The notes beneath the pieces are model-generated. The model did not search any database and was not told the DNA's origin. It worked only from the letters and a program-made list of their open reading frames with translations. A program made the translations under genes and the position numbers. A stretch of 20,934 nucleotides of DNA from Oscillibacter sp. (GTDB lineage: Bacteria; Bacillota; Clostridia; Oscillospirales; Oscillospiraceae): positions 173,704-194,637 of the forward strand of contig DNFA01000015.1 of the NCBI GenBank assembly GCA_003487665.1, given 5' to 3'. Of the stretch, positions 9,369-15,749 are shown piece by piece; the stretch's first letter is position 1, and every line of letters begins with the position of its first letter.

Positions 9369-10524
9369 GGCTCCCGCGCCCCTTTCTTACGATCACAATA
9401 CCTGCGGCGACAACGACCGCCGCGCCCGCCGCCATATACACCGCCGCCGGCACTCCCGCCGTCTCCTCCGCCGCCGCGCTGTCCGCCGTCCACTGTACCG
9501 GCGCGCCCGCGTCCGTCATATCAAAAAAACGCTTCTCTCCGGCGTAAAACCGCCGCAGCGCTTCCAGCGCCTGCAAGCCCTGCTCCGACGCCATGGCGTC
9601 GGAGGTGCCGCCCACATGGGCAAAGCTGCCGTCCTCCACCCGGAAGCCCAGCAGCGCCGTCACCGCGCTGCCGCCCTCCTTGCAGAACCGCTCGTCCGCC
9701 GCCGGATCGATGCCCAGCGCGCACAGCGCCATGACCACCTGCGCGGTGCTCTCGGCGTTCTCCGCGCCCCAGGAGGCAAAGCCGCCGTCGGCGCACTGCG
9801 CCGCGCTCAGCGCCGCCAGCGCCCGGTCGATGACCTCTGCCTGCCCGTCCGCATAGGGAGCCAGCGCCTGCAAAGCCATGGCCGTAATATCCGCGTCCAG
9901 CGCATCGCCGGTCAGCGAAAACCCGCCGTCCTCGCCCTGCGCCGATACGATGGCCTCGATGATCGTCTCTCTGGTATACCGCGCGCCCTCCGGCGCCTGA
10001 TACCCTCCGGCGTCCAGCGCCAGCAGCGCGAAGATCCATCCGTTCAGCCCCTGTGCGCCGGGGCCGCCCTCTACCACGCAGTCATAGCAGCCGTCCGCGA
10101 TCAGGTCGATGGTTGTGCCGTCCGGCTTCGTGCCGAAGGCCGCGGCATCGCCGCCCAGCGCCGTCACCGCCAGCGCCACGCGGTGCCACTCCGTGGCTTT
10201 GTTGGCGGACAGGCCGCTGTTTTCCGCATAGGCACTCTCTACATAGGCCTTCAGCGCCGCCAGGTACGTCTCATAGTCCTCGCCGATGCCGCAGCGCGCC
10301 ATGGCGATGGCGTACCAGTCCGCCACGGCGGACTGACCCGCCGGCAGCACGTCCTGCCGTGTCAGCAGCGGCTCGCCATCGGTCAATTGCTGCCGCTGGG
10401 CTTCCACAAGCTCCCGCTCCATCTGCGCGTAGTCCGTCTCCTGCGCCCACGCCGCCGTCACCGCGCCCGCCGCCATACAAAGGCAGCATACCCACGCCGC
10501 CAGCCGTCTGATCGTTTTCCTCAT
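9361..10524 (-). CDS. Membrane-anchored alpha/alpha-toroid protein (prenyltransferase/squalene-oxidase-type repeats)
   Basis: 387 aa. The signal peptide MRKTIRRLAAWVCCLCMAAG ends near AWA-QETD. Three clear repeats of the terpene-cyclase/prenyltransferase toroid kind occur at about residues 196 (EDGGFSLTGD), 243 (ADGGFASWGAENAES) and 296 (EDGSFAHVGG), about 50 residues apart and each followed by a hydrophobic helix (ALQAL, VVMAL, GLQAL). Weaker copies precede them (LNGWIFALLALD). A C-terminal TM helix (about 350-373) ends in RKGRGSHE. No cyclase catalytic DXDD is seen, so a binding role is more likely than terpene chemistry. The same alpha/alpha barrel type forms the alpha domain of intrinsic factor and transcobalamin, and the preceding gene encodes the matching DUF4430 beta domain. 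ATG 10524 overlaps that gene's stop by 4 bases, with GAGGAG about 9 nt upstream. Corrinoid binding is inference. Confidence 0.8.
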   Translation of the reverse strand: MRKTIRRLAAWVCCLCMAAGAVTAAWAQETDYAQMERELVEAQRQQLTDGEPLLTRQDVLPAGQSAVADWYAIAMARCGIGEDYETYLAALKAYVESAYAENSGLSANKATEWHRVALAVTALGGDAAAFGTKPDGTTIDLIADGCYDCVVEGGPGAQGLNGWIFALLALDAGGYQAPEGARYTRETIIEAIVSAQGEDGGFSLTGDALDADITAMALQALAPYADGQAEVIDRALAALSAAQCADGGFASWGAENAESTAQVVMALCALGIDPAADERFCKEGGSAVTALLGFRVEDGSFAHVGGTSDAMASEQGLQALEALRRFYAGEKRFFDMTDAGAPVQWTADSAAAEETAGVPAAVYMAAGAAVVVAAGIVIVRKGRGSHE

Positions 10525-12521
10525 TCCGTCGTCTCCTCGTCCTTTTTCCTGCCGCACACGGAGCATACTCCGTCCTCGTTGTATGTGTGCTCGCCTGTGG
10601 CGGGCAGCGTCACCGTGCCCTCGCACCGCACCTGCGTTCCCCCGATGCTGCCGACAGCGAGATAGGACACATACCCGTCCTGTCCGCAGGTGGCCTCCAC
10701 ACGGCCGTTCTCCATCAGCGTACCGTCCGCGCGGGACGCGTGTATGGTGCCGCTGCTGCCGCAGCGGGTACAGGTGAACTCCGCCGTGCAGCTCTCACCC
10801 TCCTGCTCCCACACAACGCCGCCGCTGCGGTAATCATGCCCCAGCGCCGGTATGCTCTCGGTCTTTGTTTCGCCGCATTCACCGCAGGTCAGCGTCTTTT
10901 CGCCGCTGTCGGTGCAGGTGGCCTCCCGGTTGACCTCCTCCGACCACTGGTGCTCGTGAGCCTCCTCCGCCTTGCCGCAGATGGAGCACTTCCCCTCCAC
11001 AAAGTCGTGGTGCGGGATATACCGATCCCCCAGCCACGTACCGCAGTACGTCCGCAGGTTGCCCCGGACGTTGGCCGCGTCCGCGCCGCCGATGTCTTTG
11101 CCGTAAGCCAGCGTAAACGCGATGGTCACCACGTCGCCGTCCCCTAAAAACACATTGCTCAGTCCCCGTCCCGGATAGTACCCGTTCACCGCGCACATCC
11201 AGCCGGAGCCCTGTGTGTAATCAAACTCGCCCAGACTGTCCTTGTAGCCCTCCGGCTGCCTGACGGTCAGTCCGTCCAGCGTCAGCAGCGTCTGAAGCTC
11301 CTCCGGGATAGCCGCGCCGGAGAAGGCGTCGCTGCATCGGATGCGCTGCAGGTAGAAGCCCACGTCCAGCGACCCGCTGTACGATGCGGGGAAGCCGTTG
11401 TCCTCCAGAAACTCCTTCACCACATAGGAGGCCGGCTGCCCCTGCTTCACCTCATAGCCGCTGTCCTCTGCCAGAATACCCAACCCCAGAACGGTGGCGT
11501 CCAGCCGCAGCGTCACGCTGCCGATGACCTCGCCCTCCTCCTTGAAGTGGTAGTTGATGACGTGCTTTTTGTAGGCGGAATTGCCCCGGTCGTCCCATGC
11601 CCATATCTCCACCGTGTGCTTTGACACGTCACCCACGGCGCCCGCCGTCAGATACAGCCGGTACTCCAGCGTCTCGCTGCCGGTATACTGGGTGATCTCC
11701 TTCCCGTCCAGCAGCACCCTGATATGGTTGTGATAGATCGTCCCCTGCGAGTTATAGGCGTGTACCGTCAGCACGAAGTTGGCATTGGACGTATCATAGT
11801 CCGCATCATCCGGCAGATTGGTTTCGATGACGGGAGGATCATCGCCCACGGTCTTGTTGTCCTCGTCGGCCATAGCCGCCCGATAGACAATGGTCTTTGT
11901 GTAGGAGCGCACCACTGTACCGTTCTGATACACCAGCAGCGTAAAGATATTCTCTCCCTGCGCCAGCGTCACCGTGAACCGTCCGTTGCTGCCGCTGCAC
12001 CGGGTATTCCCCAGCCGCACCTGCAAGTACGCGCCCTCCTCCGGGTTTTCCAGATAAGCGTAGAAGGAGAATTTCCCGTTTTCCAGCTCCTCGAAGGCGA
12101 TGGTCTTGTTGGTAAGATCCGTCACCACCTGCATCCGGGGCTTTTCATCGTCCTTCTTATCCTCGTCTGCGGGCGCATCGTCCTTTTCCTTGTCCTTGTC
12201 ACCGCCGTCGGATTCCTCCTTCTTCGGCGTTTCCGGCGTTTCCTGGGGCTTTTGCTCAGGCTGCTCCTGCGGCTCCTGTCCGCTTCCCTCGCCCTCACCG
12301 GTGCCGCCGGTGGATGCTCCCTCCGCCGCGCTGTCGCTGGGCTTCAGCGGCACCGGCGTCAGATTTACCCCCTGAAACGGCCGATCCGCCACGGCGACGT
12401 CCGCCGGCATGCGGTCGGCCCGCAGCAGCATGGAGCCGAGCACCGCCGCCAGAAGCGCCAGCGCGATCGCCCCGGCGCCCCACAGAATATGCAGTTTATG
12501 GCGTTTCCAGAAATTTCCCAT
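10521..12521 (-). CDS. Membrane-anchored DUF4430 (transcobalamin beta-domain-like) protein with Cys-pair C-terminal repeats
   Basis: 666 aa, first gene of the operon. An N-terminal signal anchor (about 11-33) is followed by a low-complexity Pro/Glu/Lys/Asp spacer (about 60-130) that could span the wall. Two beta-sandwich modules (about 137-215 and 228-330) come next, then a DUF4430 domain (about 354-479) with the family signature GSGWMCAVNGYYPGRG (Trp441, Asn446) and a GDGDVVTIAF strand. The C-terminal 155 residues carry CxxC pairs (CSICG, CGECG, CTRCG, CSVCG) and IPALGHDY-type segments, common in surface proteins of gut Clostridia. Family knowledge: DUF4430 corresponds to the C-terminal domain of transcobalamin-like proteins. 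The start sits about 35 nt after the riboswitch-linked terminator, and only a weak GGGA lies 5 nt upstream. The ligand, likely a corrinoid, is inferred from the riboswitch and the neighbour. Confidence 0.85.
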   Translation of the reverse strand: MGNFWKRHKLHILWGAGAIALALLAAVLGSMLLRADRMPADVAVADRPFQGVNLTPVPLKPSDSAAEGASTGGTGEGEGSGQEPQEQPEQKPQETPETPKKEESDGGDKDKEKDDAPADEDKKDDEKPRMQVVTDLTNKTIAFEELENGKFSFYAYLENPEEGAYLQVRLGNTRCSGSNGRFTVTLAQGENIFTLLVYQNGTVVRSYTKTIVYRAAMADEDNKTVGDDPPVIETNLPDDADYDTSNANFVLTVHAYNSQGTIYHNHIRVLLDGKEITQYTGSETLEYRLYLTAGAVGDVSKHTVEIWAWDDRGNSAYKKHVINYHFKEEGEVIGSVTLRLDATVLGLGILAEDSGYEVKQGQPASYVVKEFLEDNGFPASYSGSLDVGFYLQRIRCSDAFSGAAIPEELQTLLTLDGLTVRQPEGYKDSLGEFDYTQGSGWMCAVNGYYPGRGLSNVFLGDGDVVTIAFTLAYGKDIGGADAANVRGNLRTYCGTWLGDRYIPHHDFVEGKCSICGKAEEAHEHQWSEEVNREATCTDSGEKTLTCGECGETKTESIPALGHDYRSGGVVWEQEGESCTAEFTCTRCGSSGTIHASRADGTLMENGRVEATCGQDGYVSYLAVGSIGGTQVRCEGTVTLPATGEHTYNEDGVCSVCGRKKDEETTE

Positions 12522-12546
12522 ATCGATCCCGATTTGCTCCGTTCAC

Positions 12547-12578
12547 AAAATAAAAGCCCGCCTGTTACCGGCGGGCGC
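12547..12578 (-). terminator. Intrinsic terminator 2 of the riboswitch leader
   Basis: On the RNA strand, a 7-bp GC stem GCCCGCC/GGCGGGC (12570-12576 with 12556-12562) with loop GGUAACA is followed by UUUUAUUUU. It ends about 26 nt before the DUF4430 start codon, the usual place for a transcription-attenuation platform. Its 5' arm (RNA GCGCCCGCC, 12570-12578) is perfectly complementary over 9 bases to RNA GGCGGGCGC at 12667-12675, just after the aptamer, giving a candidate antiterminator. Confidence 0.8.
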
Positions 12579-12597
12579 ATGTATGTCCTTTCTACAG

Positions 12598-12630
12598 AAA
12601 AAGCGCCGCTTTCCGACGGGAAAACGGCGC
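12598..12630 (-). terminator. Intrinsic terminator 1 of the riboswitch leader
   Basis: The RNA stem GCGCCG/CGGCGC (12625-12630 with 12603-12608) is extended by UUUCC/GGAAA across one mismatch, with a 4-nt loop, and is followed directly by UUUUU (12598-12602). It lies about 60 nt after the aptamer, upstream of terminator 2, so the leader carries two tandem terminators. Confidence 0.78.
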
Positions 12631-12688
12631 ACCTGTCCACAGTAAGGGATCATTTCAGCGGAGAGAGCGCCCGCCCACCAGATCCTGA

Positions 12689-12907
12689 CAGTGTAATTCT
12701 CCTGACTCACGCCGCGGAGATCGCTCTCCCCGTTTGCAGCCTACCTTCTCGTGGGTCGCGCCCACAATGGCGGACTTTCGTCCCGGCGGTCTTCACCGCT
12801 TCGGTGCATCCTTGCGTTCACAGTGCCGGTCGCGTGGGGTTTGGGTACCCCGTTCCTTTTTCACCGCTTCCTGCTCCCTCGGAGCGTTGCAGACAGCGGC
12901 TACACTG
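12689..12907 (-). promoter_or_regulatory. Cobalamin (B12) riboswitch aptamer
   Basis: Read on the minus strand, the leader shows the ordered landmarks of the cobalamin riboswitch family. There is a closing stem CAGUGUA/UACACUG (12901-12907 with 12689-12695, perfect 7 bp), then GGAAGCGGUGAAAA. This is followed by CGCGACCGGCACUGUGA (matching the family's GGUCCCGC...ACUGUGA block), GCCAUUGU...ACGAGAAGG (the GCCACUG...GGGAAGG block) and GUGAGUCAGGAGA (the GCCAGGAGAC block). Small GC hairpins are inserted between the blocks (CGGGGuacccaaaCCCC-like, GCGGUgaagACCGC, GGGACgaaaGUCC). It sits between a consensus promoter and two terminators ahead of the DUF4430 gene. High B12 would be expected to switch the operon off. 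The assignment is by motif reading, not by a covariance model. Confidence 0.85.
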
Positions 12908-12971
12908 GATAAACAGATCCTTGATTGTCCTCTGTGTGCCTGTCCTTGCAGCCACACAGAACCGAGCTTAT

Positions 12972-13000
12972 ATTATAATAGTATTGCCGGAGCTTGTCAA
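12972..13000 (-). promoter_or_regulatory. Consensus sigma-A promoter of the riboswitch-led operon
   Basis: On the minus strand, -35 TTGACA (12995-13000) and -10 TATAAT (12972-12977) are both perfect consensus, separated by exactly 17 bp. The transcript should begin near 12965, about 445 nt ahead of the first start codon. A hairpin of perfect UCUGUGUG/CACACAGA arms (12953-12960 with 12931-12938) would form at its 5' end before the riboswitch. Confidence 0.9.
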
Positions 13001-13013
13001 CCCGCAGCCCCTA

Positions 13014-13148
13014 TTATCTGCGGCCTGTATTCTGCCCCTTCTCCTGCTGCTTTTTCAGCTTCTCGCCCACTTTTTTCATGATCTTCATGCACAGCGCGGA
13101 ACTGGCAGCCAGCAGCGCTGCACCGGCCAGAAATTCCTTCTTCTTCAT
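13014..13148 (-). CDS. Small basic membrane-associated protein, 44 aa
   Basis: ATG 13148-13146 is preceded by AAAGGAGG at ideal distance, and the frame ends with tandem stops TAA TAG. The protein starts MKKKEFLAGAALLAASSALC, a basic head with a short hydrophobic helix, and continues as a Lys/Glu/Gln-rich helix (MKKVGEKLKKQQEKGQ). It could be a small membrane peptide or an unusually short exported peptide. No family is recognised. The stop lies 14 nt before the -35 box of the riboswitch operon with no U-tract terminator between, so its transcript probably continues into that operon. The excellent ribosome site and own promoter support it as a real gene. Confidence 0.7.
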   Translation of the reverse strand: MKKKEFLAGAALLAASSALCMKIMKKVGEKLKKQQEKGQNTGRR

Positions 13149-13196
13149 AACGGTATCCTCCTTTTGCACATCTGTCCTTGATTTACATTTATTGTC

Positions 13197-13226
13197 ATTT
13201 TATCACACCGGAGGCGCTGTTGTAAA
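13197..13226 (-). promoter_or_regulatory. Candidate promoter of the 44-aa small protein
   Basis: On the minus strand TTTACA (13221-13226) and TAAAAT (13197-13202) are separated by 18 bp, about 50 nt upstream of the small gene's start. It is a fair sigma-A match. Confidence 0.5.
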
Positions 13227-13246
13227 GCGTTTGTCGCCGCCACATC

Positions 13247-13261
13247 ACCGAACCGTTCGGT
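13247..13261. other. Short inverted repeat in the divergent intergenic region
   Basis: ACCGAA-CCG-TTCGGT is a perfect 6-bp inverted repeat between the divergent promoters of the small protein and the aminotransferase operon. It could be an operator. Otherwise the stretch 13227-13404 shows nothing I can assign. Confidence 0.3.
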
Positions 13262-13404
13262 TATTCGCCCGAATTCGTCAAATCATTCACATTTTCCCCT
13301 GTTTATTACGGAAGATTCCTTGTGGATTTGACGGAGCAAAGCCCTGAATTTTTGGCGGGTTCACCAAAAATCAACGCGCTGACGGTTTCTGCCCTTCCTC
13401 TTTA

Positions 13405-13433
13405 TTTACTTTACCGGGGAAATGTGCTTTAAT
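13405..13433 (+). promoter_or_regulatory. Promoter of the aminotransferase/2-oxoacid oxidoreductase operon
   Basis: TTTACT (13405-13410) and TTTAAT (13428-13433) are spaced 17 bp apart, placing transcription start near 13440, about 50 nt before ATG 13490. No better pair lies closer to the gene. Confidence 0.6.
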
Positions 13434-13447
13434 AAGGCTGTACGTTC

Positions 13448-13478
13448 AGGCGCATTTGCGCCTCAACAAAATTTGAGG
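13448..13478 (+). promoter_or_regulatory. Two overlapping leader hairpins, the second covering the ribosome site
   Basis: Hairpin A is AGGCGC-ATTT-GCGCCT (13448-13463). Hairpin B is CCTCAA-CAAAAT-TTGAGG (13461-13478). They share bases 13461-13463 and so compete, and hairpin B ties up the GAGG of the GAGGAGG ribosome site of the aminotransferase gene. The pairing is seen in the sequence. A regulatory role is inference. Confidence 0.45.
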
Positions 13479-13489
13479 AGGAAAAGTAC

Positions 13490-14674
13490 ATGGTACAGTT
13501 TGCAAGTAGAATGGACCTGCTGAAGGGCTCCGAGATCCGCGAGCTGCTGAAGCTGACGGCGCAGCCCGACATACTCTCCTTTGCCGGCGGTATGCCCGCG
13601 CCCGAGCTGTTCCCCGTTGAGCAGATGATGGAGGCCTCTATCGCCGTTCTGAAGGAGCATGGCCGCGAGGCTCTGCAGTATTCCACCACCGAGGGCTTCC
13701 CCCGCCTGCGCGAGCAGATCGCCGAGCGTATGCTGGCCAAGAACAATATCCACACCGACAAGGATCACATCCTCGTCACCTCCGGTTCTCAGCAGGGTCT
13801 GGACTTCTCTGCCCGCGTGTTCCTGAACCCCGGCGACGTGGTTCTGCTGGAAAGCCCCTCCTATCTGGGCGCTGTCAACGCGTTCAAGGCCTGCGAGCCC
13901 ACCTTTATCGAAGTTCCCACCGACGATGGCGGCATGATCATGGAAGAGCTGGAAAAGATCCTGGCCACCACCGAGCGCGTGAAGATGATCTACGTCATCC
14001 CCGATTTCCAGAACCCCACCGGCCGCACTTGGGATCTGGATCGCCGTCATAAGTTCATGGAGATCGTCAACCGGTACGAGATCCCCGTCATCGAGGACAA
14101 CCCCTACGGCGAGCTGCGCTTCGAGGGCGAGTACATGCCCGCTCTGAAGAGCCTGGACACCAAGGGTCTGGTGATCTATCTGGGCACCTTCTCCAAGATC
14201 CTGGCTCCCGGCTACCGTCTGGGCTGGGTCTGCGCCGAGGATGAGATCCTGGCCAAGTACAACTTCATGGAGCAGGCCGCCTCTCTGCAGGCTTCCACCA
14301 TTGGCCAGATGGAGACGTCCAAGTGGATCGACATGTTCGATCTGGACGCCCACGTCAACACCATCCGCGAGTGCTATCGCAAGCGCCGCGCCGTGATGCT
14401 GGAGACGCTGGCCAAGGAGCTGCCCGAGCCCTGCACCTTCACCCGTCCCGACGGCGGTCTGTTCGCATGGGTCGTTCTGCCCGAGTACATGGACGCCAAG
14501 GATCTGCAGATGAAGTGCCTTGCCAAGAAGGTGGCCTTCGTTCCCGGCGGCTCCTTCTTCCCCAACGGCGGCCACGACAACACCCTGCGTCTGAATTACA
14601 GCTGCATGCCCGAGGAGAAGATCGTTCAGGGCATCACCGCGCTGTGCCAGACCATCCGCGAGAATCTTCGCTAA
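13490..14674 (+). CDS. PLP-dependent class I/II aminotransferase (2-aminoadipate/aromatic aminotransferase-like)
   Basis: 394 aa, typical of fold-type I aminotransferases of the LysN/MocR catalytic-domain group. Landmarks are DILSFAGGMPAPELFP near the N-terminus, SGSQQGLDFSARVFLNPGD (cofactor-binding small loop), PDFQNPTG, the IEDNPYGELRF segment with the cofactor-ring Asp, and TFSKILAPGYRLGW with the Schiff-base Lys236. It transfers an amino group from an amino acid to 2-oxoglutarate in the cytosol. No MocR-type DNA-binding head is present. It leads an operon ending in a 2-oxoacid:ferredoxin oxidoreductase, so it probably feeds that enzyme with branched-chain or aromatic 2-oxoacids. The exact substrate cannot be read from sequence. 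GAGGAGG lies upstream of ATG. Codons are strongly biased to C-ending forms, as expected for high expression. Confidence 0.9.
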   Translation: MVQFASRMDLLKGSEIRELLKLTAQPDILSFAGGMPAPELFPVEQMMEASIAVLKEHGREALQYSTTEGFPRLREQIAERMLAKNNIHTDKDHILVTSGSQQGLDFSARVFLNPGDVVLLESPSYLGAVNAFKACEPTFIEVPTDDGGMIMEELEKILATTERVKMIYVIPDFQNPTGRTWDLDRRHKFMEIVNRYEIPVIEDNPYGELRFEGEYMPALKSLDTKGLVIYLGTFSKILAPGYRLGWVCAEDEILAKYNFMEQAASLQASTIGQMETSKWIDMFDLDAHVNTIRECYRKRRAVMLETLAKELPEPCTFTRPDGGLFAWVVLPEYMDAKDLQMKCLAKKVAFVPGGSFFPNGGHDNTLRLNYSCMPEEKIVQGITALCQTIRENLR

Positions 14675-14702
14675 CTGACAGATTAAGGAGACGACCCAAC
14701 CC

Positions 14703-15440
14703 ATGAAGCATGTAAAAGTCCTTATCGGCAACTATGGCAGCGGCAAAAGTGAGCTGGCTCTGAACTTTGCGATGCAGGCGGCCGCCCGCGGCGACAGAAC
14801 GGAGCTGCTGGATCTGGATATGGTCAACACCTACTTCCGCCTCACCGAGCGCGGCAAGCTGGTGGAGCAGAAGGAGATACGTCTCGTGTCCCCCAACTTC
14901 GCCTGCTCCGGTATCGAAACGCTCTCCCTCCCTGCCGAGGTGTCATCCGCTTTTGTTCTGGATTGGGACACCGTCATTTTCGACGTAGGCGGCGACGATG
15001 TGGGCGCCACGGCGCTGGGTCGCTATCACCAGGACTTTGTGGAGCTGGAGCCCGGCGCGCTGGAGGTTCTGAACGTAGTGAACATCCGCCGGCCGCTGGC
15101 CGGCTCGGTGGAGAAGATCCTCCGTCTGCAGGAGGGCATGCAGACCCACGCCCGCCTGCCCATCACCGGCATGATCAACAATACGAATCTGGCCACCGCC
15201 ACTACCGAGCAGGATCTGTGGGATGGCTACGAGATGCTCCGTCAGGTCGCTGACCTGACGGGCATTCCGGTGACGTATACCACCGGTAAGAAGGAGTTTC
15301 TCGACGCCTTCCTCGCCCGTGATCCCGACCCGAAGTACGTGGGCACTCCCATCCCCATCGACGTGTACATGCACCGCGACTGGGATTCCTACATTGCCCA
15401 TGGCCTGAACACCAAGAATCCCCACAAGGATATGTATTGA
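14703..15440 (+). CDS. ParA/MinD-like P-loop ATP-binding protein
   Basis: 245 aa. Walker A is GNYGSGKS (residues 9-16). A LLDLDMVNTYFR switch-like segment and VIFDVGGDDVGATALG (Walker B-like) follow, and INNTNLA resembles the guanine/adenine-specificity strand of MinD/CobB-type folds. It starts 28 nt after the aminotransferase stop, with AAGGAG upstream, and precedes the oxidoreductase genes in the same direction. It is a cytosolic nucleotide-binding protein of the SIMIBI class by appearance. Members of this class often mature metallo-enzymes or localise complexes, so a role in assembling the Fe-S oxidoreductase is conceivable but unproven. Confidence 0.75.
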   Translation: MKHVKVLIGNYGSGKSELALNFAMQAAARGDRTELLDLDMVNTYFRLTERGKLVEQKEIRLVSPNFACSGIETLSLPAEVSSAFVLDWDTVIFDVGGDDVGATALGRYHQDFVELEPGALEVLNVVNIRRPLAGSVEKILRLQEGMQTHARLPITGMINNTNLATATTEQDLWDGYEMLRQVADLTGIPVTYTTGKKEFLDAFLARDPDPKYVGTPIPIDVYMHRDWDSYIAHGLNTKNPHKDMY

Positions 15441-15524
15441 CCCCGGTTACTTCCCTTTCGAGGGATCGTAATAGCAGCAAAACACAGCATCGGAAAAGGA
15501 AATAAGAAAAGAGGTGTAAAGAGA

Positions 15525-15734
15525 GTGGTAAGAGTTACCATCGACGAAAATCTTTGCAAGGGCTGCGGCCTGTGTGCGAGAGCGTGCCCCAAGCACATCA
15601 TCGAGCTGTCCAAGACGCACATCAACGCAAAGGGCTACCATCCGGCAGTGGTTACGAACATGGAAGCGTGCATCGGCTGCACGTCCTGTGCCCGCACCTG
15701 TCCTGATGTGGTGATCCGAATCGAAAAAGACTAA
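15525..15734 (+). CDS. 2-oxoacid:ferredoxin oxidoreductase delta (ferredoxin-like) subunit
   Basis: 69 aa from GTG 15525, with GAGGTG about 9 nt upstream. It has two complete [4Fe-4S] motifs, CxxCxxCxxxCP at Cys11/14/17/21 and Cys49/52/55/59, and the compact length of KorD/VorD/PorD subunits. It passes electrons from the thiamine-bound intermediate in the beta subunit to soluble ferredoxin. The alpha-subunit gene follows 15 nt later. The 84-nt gap before it (15441-15524) shows no convincing terminator or promoter. Confidence 0.92.
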   Translation: MVRVTIDENLCKGCGLCARACPKHIIELSKTHINAKGYHPAVVTNMEACIGCTSCARTCPDVVIRIEKD

Positions 15735-15749
15735 GGAGGCAGAAAGAAT

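Noticed and set aside
13463..14731. A 422-codon frame on the minus strand antisense to the aminotransferase, and a 474-codon one at 15447-16871
   Set aside because: Both are Gly/His/Leu-rich mirror frames of highly codon-biased enzyme genes, with no domain or ribosome site.
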